Shown piece by piece: positions 11,135-22,253 of a DNA stretch of 48,160 nt; positions within the stretch are counted from its first letter, which is position 1; each line of letters starts with the position of its first letter. Source of the DNA: Zygnema cylindricum (taxonomy: Eukaryota; Streptophyta; Zygnematophyceae; Zygnematales; Zygnemataceae); assembly GCA_037447655.1 (NCBI GenBank), contig JBBHKE010002445.1, positions 165,442 through 213,601 on the forward strand, in the 5' to 3' direction. The notes under the pieces are model-generated. The model made no database searches, was not told where the DNA came from, and was given only the letters and a program-made list of their open reading frames with translations. A program made the position numbers and the translations under genes.

Positions 11135-11589
11135 TAGTGTTGTGTATCGGTAAGGATTTGCCGATAACCGATATAGGCCTTTTTTCGGGTAGCCGATAAT
11201 CGATATATCAGTACGTAAATATATTTACGGATCGTACAGATAAACGTACGGCCAATTCACTCAACTGTACGTGTTGTTCCCCCGACGCGTCACAACCCCT
11301 ATCTACTGAGGTGCCTACCAAACATATCTTTTGTACAAGCCGAAAGTATAGTAACCGGCATAAGATGTGTACGGCTTTAGTACGGCTCCAGTTAAAACGA
11401 TGTACCTTTCACATCCGACGCCATGGTTTTGTCCCTTTTTTTCCTTGGGATCCACTGGAAACCTGCCACGTGTACTCCGGACAAAAAGTACAGAAAGTAC
11501 AAATATATCGGTAACTTTGACCGTTCGATAACCGATAGCTATCGGTATCGGTGTCATCGCGATAAATTTTGTACCGATACACAACACTA
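11135..11589. mobile_element. hAT-type MITE, 455 bp
   Basis: Terminal inverted repeats TAGTGTTGTGTATCGGTA and complement. The 8-bp target-site duplication CCATTTGG is at 11127-11134 on the left. On the right it appears at 12209-12216, pushed away by a second MITE that inserted in the terminal TA. The interior repeats the cgata/tcgg-rich subterminal design of the copy at 2647. Non-coding. Confidence 0.9.
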
Positions 11590-12206
11590 CACCGCGAATC
11601 GTAATTAGAGTAAATTACTCTAATTTGGTCGCTCGAAATTTCGACACTATGACATCAAATAGAGTAAATGATTCTAATTTTTTCATTATTCTATTTTAAG
11701 TAAGTTTAATTAGCGTAACCAAATTGTAATATAGGTTCTTTTTAAATAGTGTGGAGTACGGACGAAGTTCGACCGTGCAAAACTGTACTTTTTTAAGTAA
11801 AAAAGTACAAATAATGATTTAATACAATCGCGCTCGCACGTGAAATCGGACTAAGCGAAAAATCAATCGCATAAAAAAAAAGCCGTTCGCATAACTCTCG
11901 TCCGTCGATAGCATCGTCGTCAGTGTGAACATTAACTGACATTCAGCGCGACAAATAATACTAGCGTCATAATGACGTCAAAACTATACGGACTGACAGA
12001 TTTTGTAAGTCCACGTAGTTTAGTGTTTATAATTTCAGCGCGGATATTTATCGCCGACATAACCCAATATAGAGTACTTAAATAAATTAGAGTAAACCTC
12101 GACTGTGAAAAAGTTCTATCACATAAACTAGAGTTTATTACTCTAATTGTTTTTTTTTTGTTTTTTTACTCTAATTTTTTCATTACTCTAATTACGATTC
12201 GCGGTG
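11590..12206. mobile_element. TA-targeting MITE, 617 bp (subfamily A)
   Basis: Ends are CACCGCGAATCGTAATTAG and its complement. The flanks are TA at 11588-11589 and 12207-12208, the TA being the last two bases of the hAT MITE it invaded. A TA duplication is typical of Tc1/mariner-like elements. Just inside the left end is a perfect palindrome TTAGAGTAAATTACTCTAA. The motif actctaat recurs near the right end. The middle shares an aaatagtgtgg(a/t)gtacgg block with the other family members. Non-coding. Confidence 0.9.
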
Positions 12207-12216
12207 TACCATTTGG

Positions 12217-13053
12217 TTCATATCAACGTGTTGCGCGGCTTGCCTTTCTCGGTTTCTCCGTCGAGTTCGGTCTGTACTGTACGGACTTTTTTGGGGAAAG
12301 GTGGGAAGCGGTTTGTCAGCGTGTCCGCCGGCTGCGACAGTCCGGGCAGCCTCGTGCAGACTCTCTTTTTTGCATATTCCAATAGACAGCCTCGATTACA
12401 TCGACTATTTTTTGCCGTCCATTCTAGGTTACGACGAGGATGCCTAGCGTCGGCCGTCGATTATATTCTGAACGGTTCGAACAGCATCTTTCACAAGGGC
12501 TTGTCGGGCGGCCAGGAAAAAGAAAAGCAAAAGAAGAGGCTTGTCAGGCTGTCAAAAAAAATCAATAATGACGCGAGCATTTCGTATCTTTGTCGTTTGC
12601 TATTTCAGAAAGACATGATATTGCACAACAGTTGTCACATATTTGAAAGAAATCCATTGGTTATTTTCAAAATACTAAATCTGGAAAGGCCATTGACGTA
12701 TGTTTGGTTTTTTTTATCTTTTTTTTTTCTCTTTTGTGAGTGTGTCCGTTCGTCACAAATGTAAGAGACTCCAGTTGTTGGGAAAATTCAGCCTTTGGTG
12801 CGTTACTATAACTGAGAGTTTGATATCTCCTGGTACATGCGGAGACGCTTGCAAACAAACACGTCAACAGAAACGTCCTTGTTGTAAACGTGGATTGTAG
12901 AGAACATTGATCACCGATGCAATTGTTCATTTGAACTACACTTCATAGCATGTATAATCTTATCAGGACACTTTCCAGTTCACCAAGGAAATCACTAAAT
13001 AATTAGGGTATGTGCCCATGTAACCGAAACTTTGAAATGCTACTTTGGATTTT
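12217..13053. other. Intergenic stretch, nothing recognised
   Basis: Two overlapping open frames start near 12158-12204, partly inside the MITE. Their composition is not protein-like and they carry no motif, so I do not call a gene. No further repeat ends were seen. Confidence 0.45.
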
Positions 13054-14236
13054 AGCGCAGATTTTATAGTGTACTTTTCAAAGTGTTCCTTTTATGTCAT
13101 TCGTTACTTGCGCCTTCATAACTTCAAATATGTGACAGTTGTAGACGTCTACAAAGTGTGCGACAGAGTACGAAACGAAATGTAGACGACTACGAAACTA
13201 CGAAACTTCCTAAAATTGGTGACGTCTACAAAAACGGCGACGGTTGTAGACGTCAAGGTTTTTGTGACATTGTAGATGTTTAGGGTTTTGTGACATGGCG
13301 AAGTCATGCTACCATGTGACGTCATCTGTACGTAGATTTTCCGCCATGGCTTCTCGAATTTTTTTCTTGTCTTTTATCATTCGATATGCCATCAAACTCA
13401 GACCAAAAAAAATAAAAAAAAATAAAAATATACATCTTTCATTTTATATTATTTTTGTTGCGTTTCATTTAAAGAAGAAAGAAAAAGGAGCGATCGAGTG
13501 AGAAAGATGGAGAGAGACGAGGACGACGTAAACTTTTGCAAAGGACTCATGAATGAAAGTGGTGGTCCGGGACCCCAACGATTTTTTTTCCGTACATGCT
13601 TGTCATTTTCGTATGTACATGCGCGTGACGAAGAGGGAAAAAAATAGTGTATAATCTCAGTCGTTCGACAATTTCGAAAACGTTTGACGCGTGCAATTCA
13701 TGTTTTCTATTCGTCAATAAGGTAGTATTTTGATTAAAACCAGGTCGCGATTTGATTCCAGTGCAAGTGTGAAGATGAGATGGAAGTAGGTCGCGATGAT
13801 AACAACGCCAAATCGTCGTACCTTCCAAGTTCCAAGATGACGCAAAATGTTATTGTGTGTTTGCCCATTTTTCGTACGGCGTAATATTTTTACGTTGCAA
13901 GTCCCCTTTTGTGTGAAAACGACAGAAAACAAATCCTTACTTGAGCACATAGGAACACGCCCTTATTTGTTTTGCATTAATAACATTGACACGGTCACTC
14001 TCATTTGTACGAATTTGAGGAACATTTATGTTACAATTTTTTCTGCTGATACATCAATGCCCCGTTCGAGCCGGTATAAGGATGGGCACACGAACGTTTC
14101 CATGTTACCGGGTGCACTTCTCTGCGACGAATTGTGAGTTATATGGTCTAAAATGTTTGAAATCCAATGTATGCAAACTCAACCATCCGATGTCCGCTTC
14201 TTGTTTTGCGTTAACTTAGCACCAATAACACATTTG

Positions 14237-14692
14237 CAGTGGTACGTATCGGTAAGGTTTTGTCGATTACTGATATGCCCAATTTTTTGTCTTACCGATA
14301 ATCGATATATTGGCACGATATATCGATACCGGTGTTATCAAGAAAAATAATCTGCGCTTTTTTATCGCGATAACATCGACAACGATAACTATCGACGATA
14401 ATTATACTGTTTACTCAACATAGATATACGAATAGTTGTTTGTACTAAACTCCCGTTATATATAGTACCGAACAAATTGTCAAACGTGGTATGCCACGCT
14501 ATATAAAATCGGTACTATAATACAATACATTATAAAGTACTATTATAAAACATACTCCGTTTTTTTATATTTATCGTCGATAATGAACTTGCTGGTCTCG
14601 GAGCGATACACCGAAACGCCTCATCTTTCGGCAAGTGACAACTATTAATATTAATTTTACCGTGATGAGTTTCTTGCCGATACACAACATTA
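14237..14692. mobile_element. hAT-type MITE, 456 bp, in copy A
   Basis: Imperfect terminal repeats (cagtggtacgtatcggtaag and cttgccgatacacaacatta) are flanked by 8-bp near-duplicates cacatttg (14229-14236) and caaatttg (14693-14700). The interior is rich in cgatatat motifs. Same family as 11135 but older, judging by decayed ends. Confidence 0.8.
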
Positions 14693-14802
14693 CAAATTTG
14701 TTTGCGAACTTACAAACTTGCCTATAGTTATATTAAAGATGTATTTTTGCTATCATAACGTTGGTTGTTGCATAACTAAATCTTTTTATGTCCATAAAAG
14801 TA

Positions 14803-15846
14803 CACCGCGAATCGTTTTTAGTGTCAAAGTCACTAATTTGGGTTATTAAAATTTTGATTTTTTTCCTCAAATAGGATACATGATTTTAATTTTTCCTTGA
14901 CGTTAATTAAGGTACCATACAAAATAGCGTAAAGCCCAAAAGTACAGTAAAATATAAATAGTGTGGTGTACGGTCGATGTCAGAACGTACATAAATGTAC
15001 CTTTTGAAGTGAAAATTTACAAAAAATTAATTAAATCAGACGCGCACACACAGGAGCGTGCGCTAAAAAAAACGGGATTAATAATACACGTAAACTACAC
15101 CGCGAATCGTAATTAGAGTAAATTACTCTAATTCGGTCGCTCGAAATTTCGACTCTATCACATCAAATAGAGTAAATGATTCTAATTTTTTCATTTTGCT
15201 ATTTCAGGTAAGGTTTAATTAACGTTTTTAATTCTAATATATGTTCGTTTTAAATAGTGTGGAGTACGGACGACGTCCGACCGTGCAAAATTGTACTTTT
15301 ATAAGTAAAAAAGTACAAATAATGATTTAATACATGCCATTATCATGTAACTGCGTTTGAACAAACCGTGTAGTTCAAACGTCATAGTGACGATAAACTG
15401 TACGTTTTGTCAGATTCTGTAAAAATACCTTATTTACAGTAGAGGATATTAGCTTGCCAAATTAGAGTACACCGCATAAATTAGAGTAAATTCCTTTTAG
15501 AAACAGTTCTATCACATAAACTAGAGTAAATTACTCTAATTATTTTTTTCTCTTTTTTTACTCTAATTTTTTCATTACTCTAATTACGATGCGCGTTGTA
15601 GTATGTCATGTACGGATATTTCAAATTCGCGTCGGCGTACGATTTCCAATATTTTTGTACGAATACATATATTAATGTATATAATCGTACGGTTAATATT
15701 CTATTTTTGCTGTTCCCAAATTAGCATTAACGCCGAAATTAGAATACACCATTTTTTTGAAAAAAATCAAATTCTTAATTAGCATCAATTACGGTAAATT
15801 TTATTTTACACTATTTAAACTTTGACACTAATAACGATTCGCGGTG
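14803..15846. mobile_element. TA-targeting MITE (subfamily B) interrupted by another MITE
   Basis: Starts CACCGCGAATCGTTTTTAG and ends with the complement of CACCGCGAATCGTTATTAG. TA flanks are at 14801-14802 and 15847-15848. The subterminal palindrome is TTAGTGTCAAAGTCACTAA, different from subfamily A. Without the nested element at 15098-15598 and its duplicated TA it is about 541 bp, matching copy B (22820-23359, 540 bp). Confidence 0.88.
15098..15598. mobile_element. TA-targeting MITE, 501 bp (subfamily A), nested
   Basis: Left end CACCGCGAATCGTAATTAG; the right end is slightly decayed (cgatgcgcgttg). TA lies on each side (15096-15097 and 15599-15600). The duplicate block at 23113-23114 holds a single TA in otherwise matching flanks (cgtaaac-TA-gtatgtcatg). 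That is the uninterrupted target site, and it proves insertion with TA duplication. Confidence 0.93.
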
Positions 15847-16456
15847 TAGTTGTGCGATAGTCGCCTGTTGTTAAAATCTTGGTCCATTGTGTTGTTAAAA
15901 TCTTGATCCACTGTCCGTTACACTGGGAAATTTCATTTCTACTTGAGCACGAGAACGTTAACGTAATAGGTTATATTCATATTTTTTCAATTCGTTCGGA
16001 TTCATTTTTTTTTACGATGTTTACGCAGTATTCGTCGATTTTATACTTTTCGTAATTTTCGTATAATTTTCGTTTTACGAAATAATTTAGGAAAATGTAC
16101 GTGTAGTCTCCCCTTAAATAAACCCCAACAATAAAAAAAAAGTAATAAAAAGTACAGAAAGTATACGTAAAGGTACATAACTATATTGAAAGTGTACCAT
16201 AAAAAATCCTAAAAGTCAAAAAAATGTAAGGCAATTGTACTAAAATATACGCGAATGTAAGGAAATGTACCCTAACAACCTAAAACCCCCCTAAAAAACC
16301 CTACAAAGCACGGAAAGATTAGGACACGATACGTCATGAAAGTACGGAAAAGAAAAGTACGGAAAATGTAAGGCAGCTGTACTGAAATATAAGGGAATTG
16401 TATGAGAATGTAACCTAACAACCCCAAAACTCCCCCTTAAATAACCCTAAAAGGTA

Positions 16457-17310
16457 CACCGCGAATTGTAACTTTTAGTCACTTGTCTCGAGTTTTTCAC
16501 GAATAAATGAAGAGATGAGTAGGAATGTCACCAAATCAGGAACCGTTTTTGAGTGAAAAAAACAAAATGACAAAATAAAATTCATAATAGTAAGGACACA
16601 ACAAAAATTACAAAAAAAACAAAATAAGATTTACCTTCTTTATATTAGGACAACTCAACTCGGCAAACCAATAAAAAATTCACTTCAAACAAAAAAAAAG
16701 GGTAAATGACAAAATAAAGCAACCCAACAACAGCTTATCTCAAAATAAAATCCGAAAAACCATCTTGAGACACAAAAACATAAAATTTCTTAACACGACT
16801 CGACCCTTAAAATTGCTTTTTTCCATCTTCTTGAATTATCAATTAAATACTTTTGTTCCCGTAACAAAGTCGAAAAAAACACAAACGAGAAAACGCTTTA
16901 AGCTACATAACTACTAAAACTATTCCGTATGAACAATACGATAAATTTACACTAAAACCAACACTGAAAAAAACAGTCTCACAACTACAAATAAACATCA
17001 AAAAAAAGTTTTCAAATCCTCTCTAACACTAAAAACAAACATCCTTTCACTAAAACAACCCAAACCCGAAAAAAAAAAAAAAACAATGTCGACGGAAACT
17101 TTCCCTCAACATTAAAACTTTCCTTTCTCATAAGAACCAAAAAGAAATCCTTTCTCATAACCAAACCTTCCCAAATTTATTAACTCTCCTTCTTCATAAA
17201 CTTTTCCTTTCCCATAAAACTTCCCATATCCATTATCCACCATCCTATTTTCCCGTCCTTTTCCATTTTTTCTCCTTTATTCCTTTATTAAAAAACCCAT
17301 AAAAAAAAAT
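16457..17310. other. MITE terminus followed by A-rich DNA downstream of VDR
   Basis: Position 16457 begins with CACCGCGAATTG preceded by TA, a TA-MITE end, then gtaacttttagtcact. No matching far end was found, so the element is truncated or strongly diverged. The rest, up to the VDR stop codon, is A/C-rich with many aaaa runs. On the minus strand AATAAA occurs at 17284-17289, about 22 bases past the stop, as a possible polyadenylation signal. Confidence 0.5.
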
Positions 17311-18599
17311 TTAGGCGACCGAAACCGGTGGAGGGACGCCCTCGGGCAAACCTAAAGGTGGATTTCGACAATCCGAATTATCCACTCTATAAAGCTCCCA
17401 TGCTTTAATTCCACATCTTTCCAGAGCTTCCTCCAATTGGAGCTGATTATCCTCACTTGGCCATAATCCGTCATCTGAAAGGAGTACAGCGCCAGTGTAG
17501 GATTGACCGGCAGCTGCTGCTGCCCCACTGGAGAGAGAGAGAGGGGGAGAGAGGGAAAGCGAGTTAGAGGGAGTGGGAGAGTAAAAAGCGGGGACAGGGA
17601 CGAGGATGGAGAGTAGGAGAGGGAAAGAGAGGAGAGGGAGGGAGAGGGAGAGGGAGCGGGAGAGGGAGAGGGAGAAGGAGAGGGAGAGGGAGAGAGAGAG
17701 GGAGAGAGAGCGCGAGGGAGAGAGAGAGGGAGAGGAAGAGTGATAGGGAGAGGGAGTGGGAGAGGGAGAAGGAGAGGGAGAGGGAGAGGGAGAGGGAGAG
17801 AGGGAAAGTTTTACCTGTAATAGAATAGTGCCCAACTAAAATCCTCTGCCACGTCCACTATAGTCCAAAACTCTTTCGACGTCACTCCATTATCTAGAAC
17901 GGAAAACCAGAAAGTTCCTGGAAGGTCCGACCGCCTCACTCGGTAATGGCGACGTCTCCACACAGATTTACCGTCGAGCGTTTTTACCTTATTACTCGAA
18001 AGGTAAAAATAGGTAAAAAAGGGTATAAAAGGGTGAAAGAGGTGGAAAGGGTAGGAAGTTGGTAGGAATAGCTTTTTGTATTTAAAAACGACTAGCGGTA
18101 AAGAGAGGATAAAGATTGGTCTAAACGAAGGCAGCATATATATGGAGTACCGTTGAAATGGAAGAGGAAGAGGAGGAGGAAAAGGGAGAGGGATAAGGTA
18201 CAAATTGGATCCAATTTTAAGAACATTATAGGGGAGGAGGCAGAGGGAAAGTCAGAAGTCAATTGCTTAAGGATGCAAGAGAGAGAGGCAGAGAGACAGA
18301 GAAAGACAGAGACCAAAACAGACACGAAGAGAGAGAGAGACAGAGGGACAAAGAGTTCAACAATCAAACAGATAGACGGACAGATACAGAGAGAGGGAGA
18401 GGGAGAGAGACATGGGTAGGGGTGTGAGAGATGGAGAGGGAAAGGGAGGGAGGGATAGAGAGACAGCAGAGGGAGAGAAAAGGGAAGGGAGGGAGGGAGG
18501 GAGAATGGGAGGGAGGGAGGGAGGGAGGGGAAGGAGAGAGGGAGAGAGGGAGAGAGAGAGAGGGAGAGAGAGGGAGGGGGAGAGAAAGAGGGAGAGAGA

Positions 18600-18672
<73 letters not shown>

Positions 18673-21070
18673 TGTAACCGTACCGTAAAAACTGGATCGT
18701 ACCACATCACTCCCTTCCCTTTCGCCCGATAAAATATCTGATACTGACACGGAAACTGGTCATATGCCGCATTCTGTCCCGCGACCACTCTCCAACTATA
18801 CTCCTTTTTACCCAACCACCCAATAAATATGTTTTCCGCTAATTTGTGAGTGAGTGGTTCTCCACGAAAGGAGACCATCGGATCAACTTCAGGACGAGTT
18901 CGAATTTCCGCATTCAAATTGAGACAGTTGTGTTTTTGTAAAATACAGAGAGAGAAGGCTTCGAGGAGAGGACTTTCGTAGGAGACGATGCATCGGTAGC
19001 TGCAAACCTGGAGTGGGAGAGGGAGAGGGAGAGAGAGAGGAAGAGGCGGGGGGAGAGGGAGAGGAAGAGGGCGAGAAATTTGAGTGCTGGGGAGTTAGAA
19101 GGGGGAAGAGAGAGAGGAAAAGAGAAAGCTTGGAGGAGAGGACTTTCGTAAGAAACGATGCATCGGTAGCTGCAAACCTGGAGTGGGAGAGGGAGAGGGA
19201 GAGGGAAGGGAGAGGGAGAGAAATTTTGACTTCTGGGGAGTCAGGAGGTGGAAGAGAGAGAGGGAGAGGGAGTTCGAGAGAAATTTGAGGGTGAAGGGGC
19301 AAGAGAGAGAGGGAGACAAATCTTTGAGGAGAGGACTTTCATAGGAAGAGATGTATCCTCAGCTGCAAATCTGGAGAGGAAAGGGAGAGTTAAGTGGGAG
19401 AGGGAGAGACTGAGGGAGATAGAAGAGTGTGTGTGAGAGACAGAGGGAGAGGGGAGAGAATGAGGGGGAGAGAGAGTGAGAGACTGATGGAAAAACAAAT
19501 CATCCACAAAAAAGATAGAAAACCTAAACAAAACCAAAAGAAAGGCAAAATTATTGTTTAAAAAAAAAAACAATTTTAACGACAACGACATGTTTAAAAA
19601 ACATCAACATCCACAAAACAGCCCCAAACGAAAACGTTAAAAACACCAAAACATCACCGAAAATAGTAACAAAGACAATAACCCAGAAGAGAAAAAAGAA
19701 CGAGAAAACCAAAAAGAATAAGACGACCAAAAAAAAGAATAAGAAAACCAAAAAGAACAAGACAACAAAAAGAAAAGACGAACAAAAAGAAAAAAAACCT
19801 CCGTTTACCTGATCCGTCGGTCCACAACTCGTCAAACAATCGAGAGCTTTTCGACACTCGGGATTGGTCAAACATTCGAAAATTTGAGAGCGACAATTGG
19901 TCACCATACATTGTAAAGAAGAAAAATCTTGAGCCCTTAAATTTTGTAACATGGGAACTTCCGTCACGTAGGCGTTTACGAGGACGAGGATAGAAAACCA
20001 AACATCGTCGGGATTTTCTCGACTCCAAGTTTCGGTTAGCAGTTCCATGACCTGGAAGGAGAGGGAGAGGGAGAGGGGGGATAGGGAAAGAGTGAGGGGA
20101 AGGGAGAGAGGGAGATTTTAATAACTGAAGGGACAGAGAGGGAGAGGGAGAGGGACAGAGAAGGGGACGGAGAACAAGGATAGAAAACCAAACATTGGCC
20201 GGATTTTCTCGACTCCGAGCTTCGGTGATCAGTTCCATGATCTAGAGGGAGAGAGAGAGGGAGAGTGAGAGGGAAAGATTGAGGAAGGGAGAGCGGGTTA
20301 GTTTTATAAGTGGAGGGACGGAGAGAGAGGAGGAGAGGGAGACAGAAGGGGACCGCAAATAGAAAAACCAAACATCGTCGGGACTTTCTTGACTCCAGGC
20401 TTCGGTGATCAGACCTGGAGGGAGAGGGGGTGAGGGAGGGAGAGGGAGAGGGAGAGGGGGGAGCGGGAAAGAGCGAGCGGGAGAGAGAGGGGGCGATATT
20501 CAGAACAGGAGGGACGGAGAGAAAGAAGGAGAGGACACAGAATGAGAATAGAAAACCAAACATCGTCCAGAATTTTCCGACTCCAAGCTCTTGTAATCAG
20601 TTCCATGACCTAAGGGAGAGGGAGAGGGAGAGGGAGGAGGAGAGGGAGATTTACTTTACTTTACTTTTTTTCTTTACTCTTACTTGACTTTACTTTACCT
20701 TCAATCTCTCTGAAGCTCCCTGCCAAATCCCAAGATTTGCCGCTGTCCTTCCGGCCACCGACAACTGTCCAATCTCCAATTCTCCCAATCGGCATTTAGC
20801 TAAAAGCTCCTGATTGGGTCCAAAATAAACACTTGTCTTTTTCTGCGACATAAGACGACCGACAATTGTCACGGAAGCTTCTGATTGGACGTCCACCGCC
20901 AGAAGGATATCCGCTTTTTCGACAGCTGTCAGCACGTCATTGTTGGAAGGTATTCCGGAAAATTCTGCGGAAATTTCCGTTTCCGTGGAGGATTCCGTTG
21001 CGGACAACAGTTCCGTGTCAGAAAAAACGAGAAGTTCGTATCCCGGGTCGATCCAGTTGATGCGACGTGA
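17311..21070 (-). CDS. VDR: Violaxanthin de-epoxidase-related protein, 5'-partial
   Basis: Five exons on the minus strand join in frame: 21070-20699, 20051-19809, 19007-18684, 17987-17815 and 17527-17311, all with GT..AG borders (phases 0, 0, 0, 2), giving about 442 residues. Order: an N-terminal part with WIDPGYELLVFSD; a Cys-rich domain over exons 2-3 (CMVTNC, CLTNPEC, CLTSCGP, VCSYRC, LQKHNC); then a lipocalin-like barrel with FRGEPL, WRVVAGQN, FPCQYQ, FSVLDNG, WTIVDV and GQSYTG; end GLPEG. These motifs match the plant VDE-related family (Arabidopsis VDR) rather than VDE itself. VDE converts violaxanthin to zeaxanthin in the thylakoid lumen; the exact reaction of VDR is less certain. The first exon with start codon and transit peptide, about 80 residues by family length, is not found. 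Introns are CT-rich on the sense strand. Confidence 0.88.
17528..17814 (-). repeat. CT microsatellite intron (VDR intron 4)
   Basis: Almost the whole 287-bp intron is tctccc/tctctc on the sense strand, running up to the acceptor CCAG at 17528. The expanded polypyrimidine tract is itself the repeat. Confidence 0.85.
18144..18683. repeat. GA/CT-rich tract in VDR intron 3
   Basis: About 540 bp of purine-rich sequence (plus strand) with (ag)n and (ggga)n. It is nearly pure at 18420-18670 and ends directly at the VDR donor site. Long RERERE or SLSLS frames in all readings are repeat artefacts. Mirror-symmetric purine tracts of this kind can adopt triplex DNA. Confidence 0.9.
18961..19373 (-). repeat. 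Tandem copies of the start of VDR exon 3
   Basis: The acceptor and first 15 to 17 codons of exon 3 (VCSYRCIVSYESPLL) occur three times, starting at 19007 (functional), 19177 and 19370, i.e. 170 and 193 bp apart. Each copy carries a CT tract, CCAG or a similar AG, and the exon start. The two upstream copies lose homology after LLQAFS or earlier and run into CT repeat without a donor site, so they are probably non-functional partial exons. Confidence 0.85.
19979..20611 (-). repeat. Tandem copies of the start of VDR exon 2
   Basis: The first 24 codons of exon 2 (VMELLTETWSRENPDDVWF and a few more) with their splice acceptor occur four times, starting at 20051 (functional, continues to VNAYVTEVP), 20241, 20414 and 20609; spacings are 190, 173 and 195 bp. 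The three upstream copies stop at the same point (after WFSILVL) and continue as CT repeat. The third copy also lacks seven bases (ATGGAAC). Confidence 0.88.
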
Positions 21071-22253
21071 CTGAGCGCAGATTTTACGGTGTACTTTTCA
21101 AAGTGTTCCTTTGTCAATCGTTACTTGCGCCTTCATTACTTCAAATATGTGACAGTTGTAGACGTCTACAAAGTGTGCGACAGTCTACGAAACGAAATGT
21201 AGACGACTACGAAACTACGAAACTTCCTAAAATTGGTGACGTCTACAAAAACGGCGACGGTTGTAGACGTCGAGGTTTTTGTGACATTGTAGATGTTTAG
21301 GGTTTTGTGACATGGCGAAGTCATGCTACCATGTGACGTCATCTGTACGTAGATTTTCCGCCATGGCTTCTCGAATTTTTTTCTTGTCTTTTATCATTCG
21401 ATATGCCATCAAACTCAGACCAAAAAAAATAAAAAAAAATAAAAATATACATCTTTCATTTTATATTATTTTTGTTGCGTTTCATTTAAAGAAGAAAGAA
21501 AAAGGAGCGATCGAGTGAGAAAGATGGAGAGAGACGAGGACGACGTAAACTTTTGCAAAGGACTCATGAATGAAAGTGGTGGTCCGGGACCCCAACGATT
21601 TTTTTTCCGTACATGCTTGTCATTTTCGTATGTACATGCGCGTGACGAAGAGGGAAAAAAATAGTGTATAATCTCAGTCGTTCGACAATTTCGAAAACGT
21701 TTGACGCGTGCAATTCATGTTTTCTATTCGTCAATAAGGTAGTATTTTGATTAAAACCAGGTCGCGATTTGATTCCAGTGCAAGTGTGAAGATGAGATGG
21801 AAGTAGGTCGCGATGATAACAACGCCAAATCGTCGTACCTTCCAAGTTCCATGATGACGCAAAATGTTATTGTGTGTTTGCCCATTTTTCATACGGCGTA
21901 ATATTTTTACGTTGCAAGTCCCCTTTTGTGTGAAAACGACAGAAAACAAATCCTTACTTGAGCACATAGGAACACGCCCTTATTTGTTTTGCATTAATAA
22001 CATTGACACGGTCACTCTCATTTGTACGAATTTGAGGAACATTTATGTTACAATTTTTTCTGCTGATACATCAATGCCCCGTTCGAGCCGGTATAAGGAT
22101 GGGCACACGAACGTTTCCATGTTACCGGGTGCACTTCTCTGCGACGAATTGTGAGTTATATGGTCTAAAATGTTTGAAATCCAATGTATGCAAACTCAAC
22201 CATCCGATGTCCGCTTCTTGTTTTGCGTTAACTTAGCACCAATAACACATTTG

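Larger units (their letters stand above)
13054..16471 (+). repeat. Duplicated block, copy A (3.4 kb)
   Basis: Nearly identical in direct orientation to 21074-23984, with only a few substitutions and small indels over almost 3 kb. It contains a hAT MITE, a TA MITE and, unlike copy B, an extra 501-bp TA MITE that accounts for the length difference. The shared part begins agcgcagatttta and ends gtacaccgcgaattgtaa, inside the terminus of another TA MITE. No convincing coding frame is present. The high identity points to a recent duplication or to recent gene conversion. Confidence 0.9.

Noticed and set aside
12204-12764. A 186-codon plus-strand open frame
   Set aside because: Starts inside a MITE terminal repeat, has unremarkable composition and no family motif.
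13295-13501. Small frame repeated identically in both duplicated blocks (also at 21312)
   Set aside because: Identity follows from the recent block duplication, so it says nothing about coding; composition is Lys/Ile-rich from AT-rich DNA.
18357-18917. Long open frames rich in Arg-Glu or Ser-Leu in the GA/CT tracts
   Set aside because: Open in nearly every frame because the DNA is a purine repeat; they lie in a VDR intron, apart from the exon 3 part of one frame.
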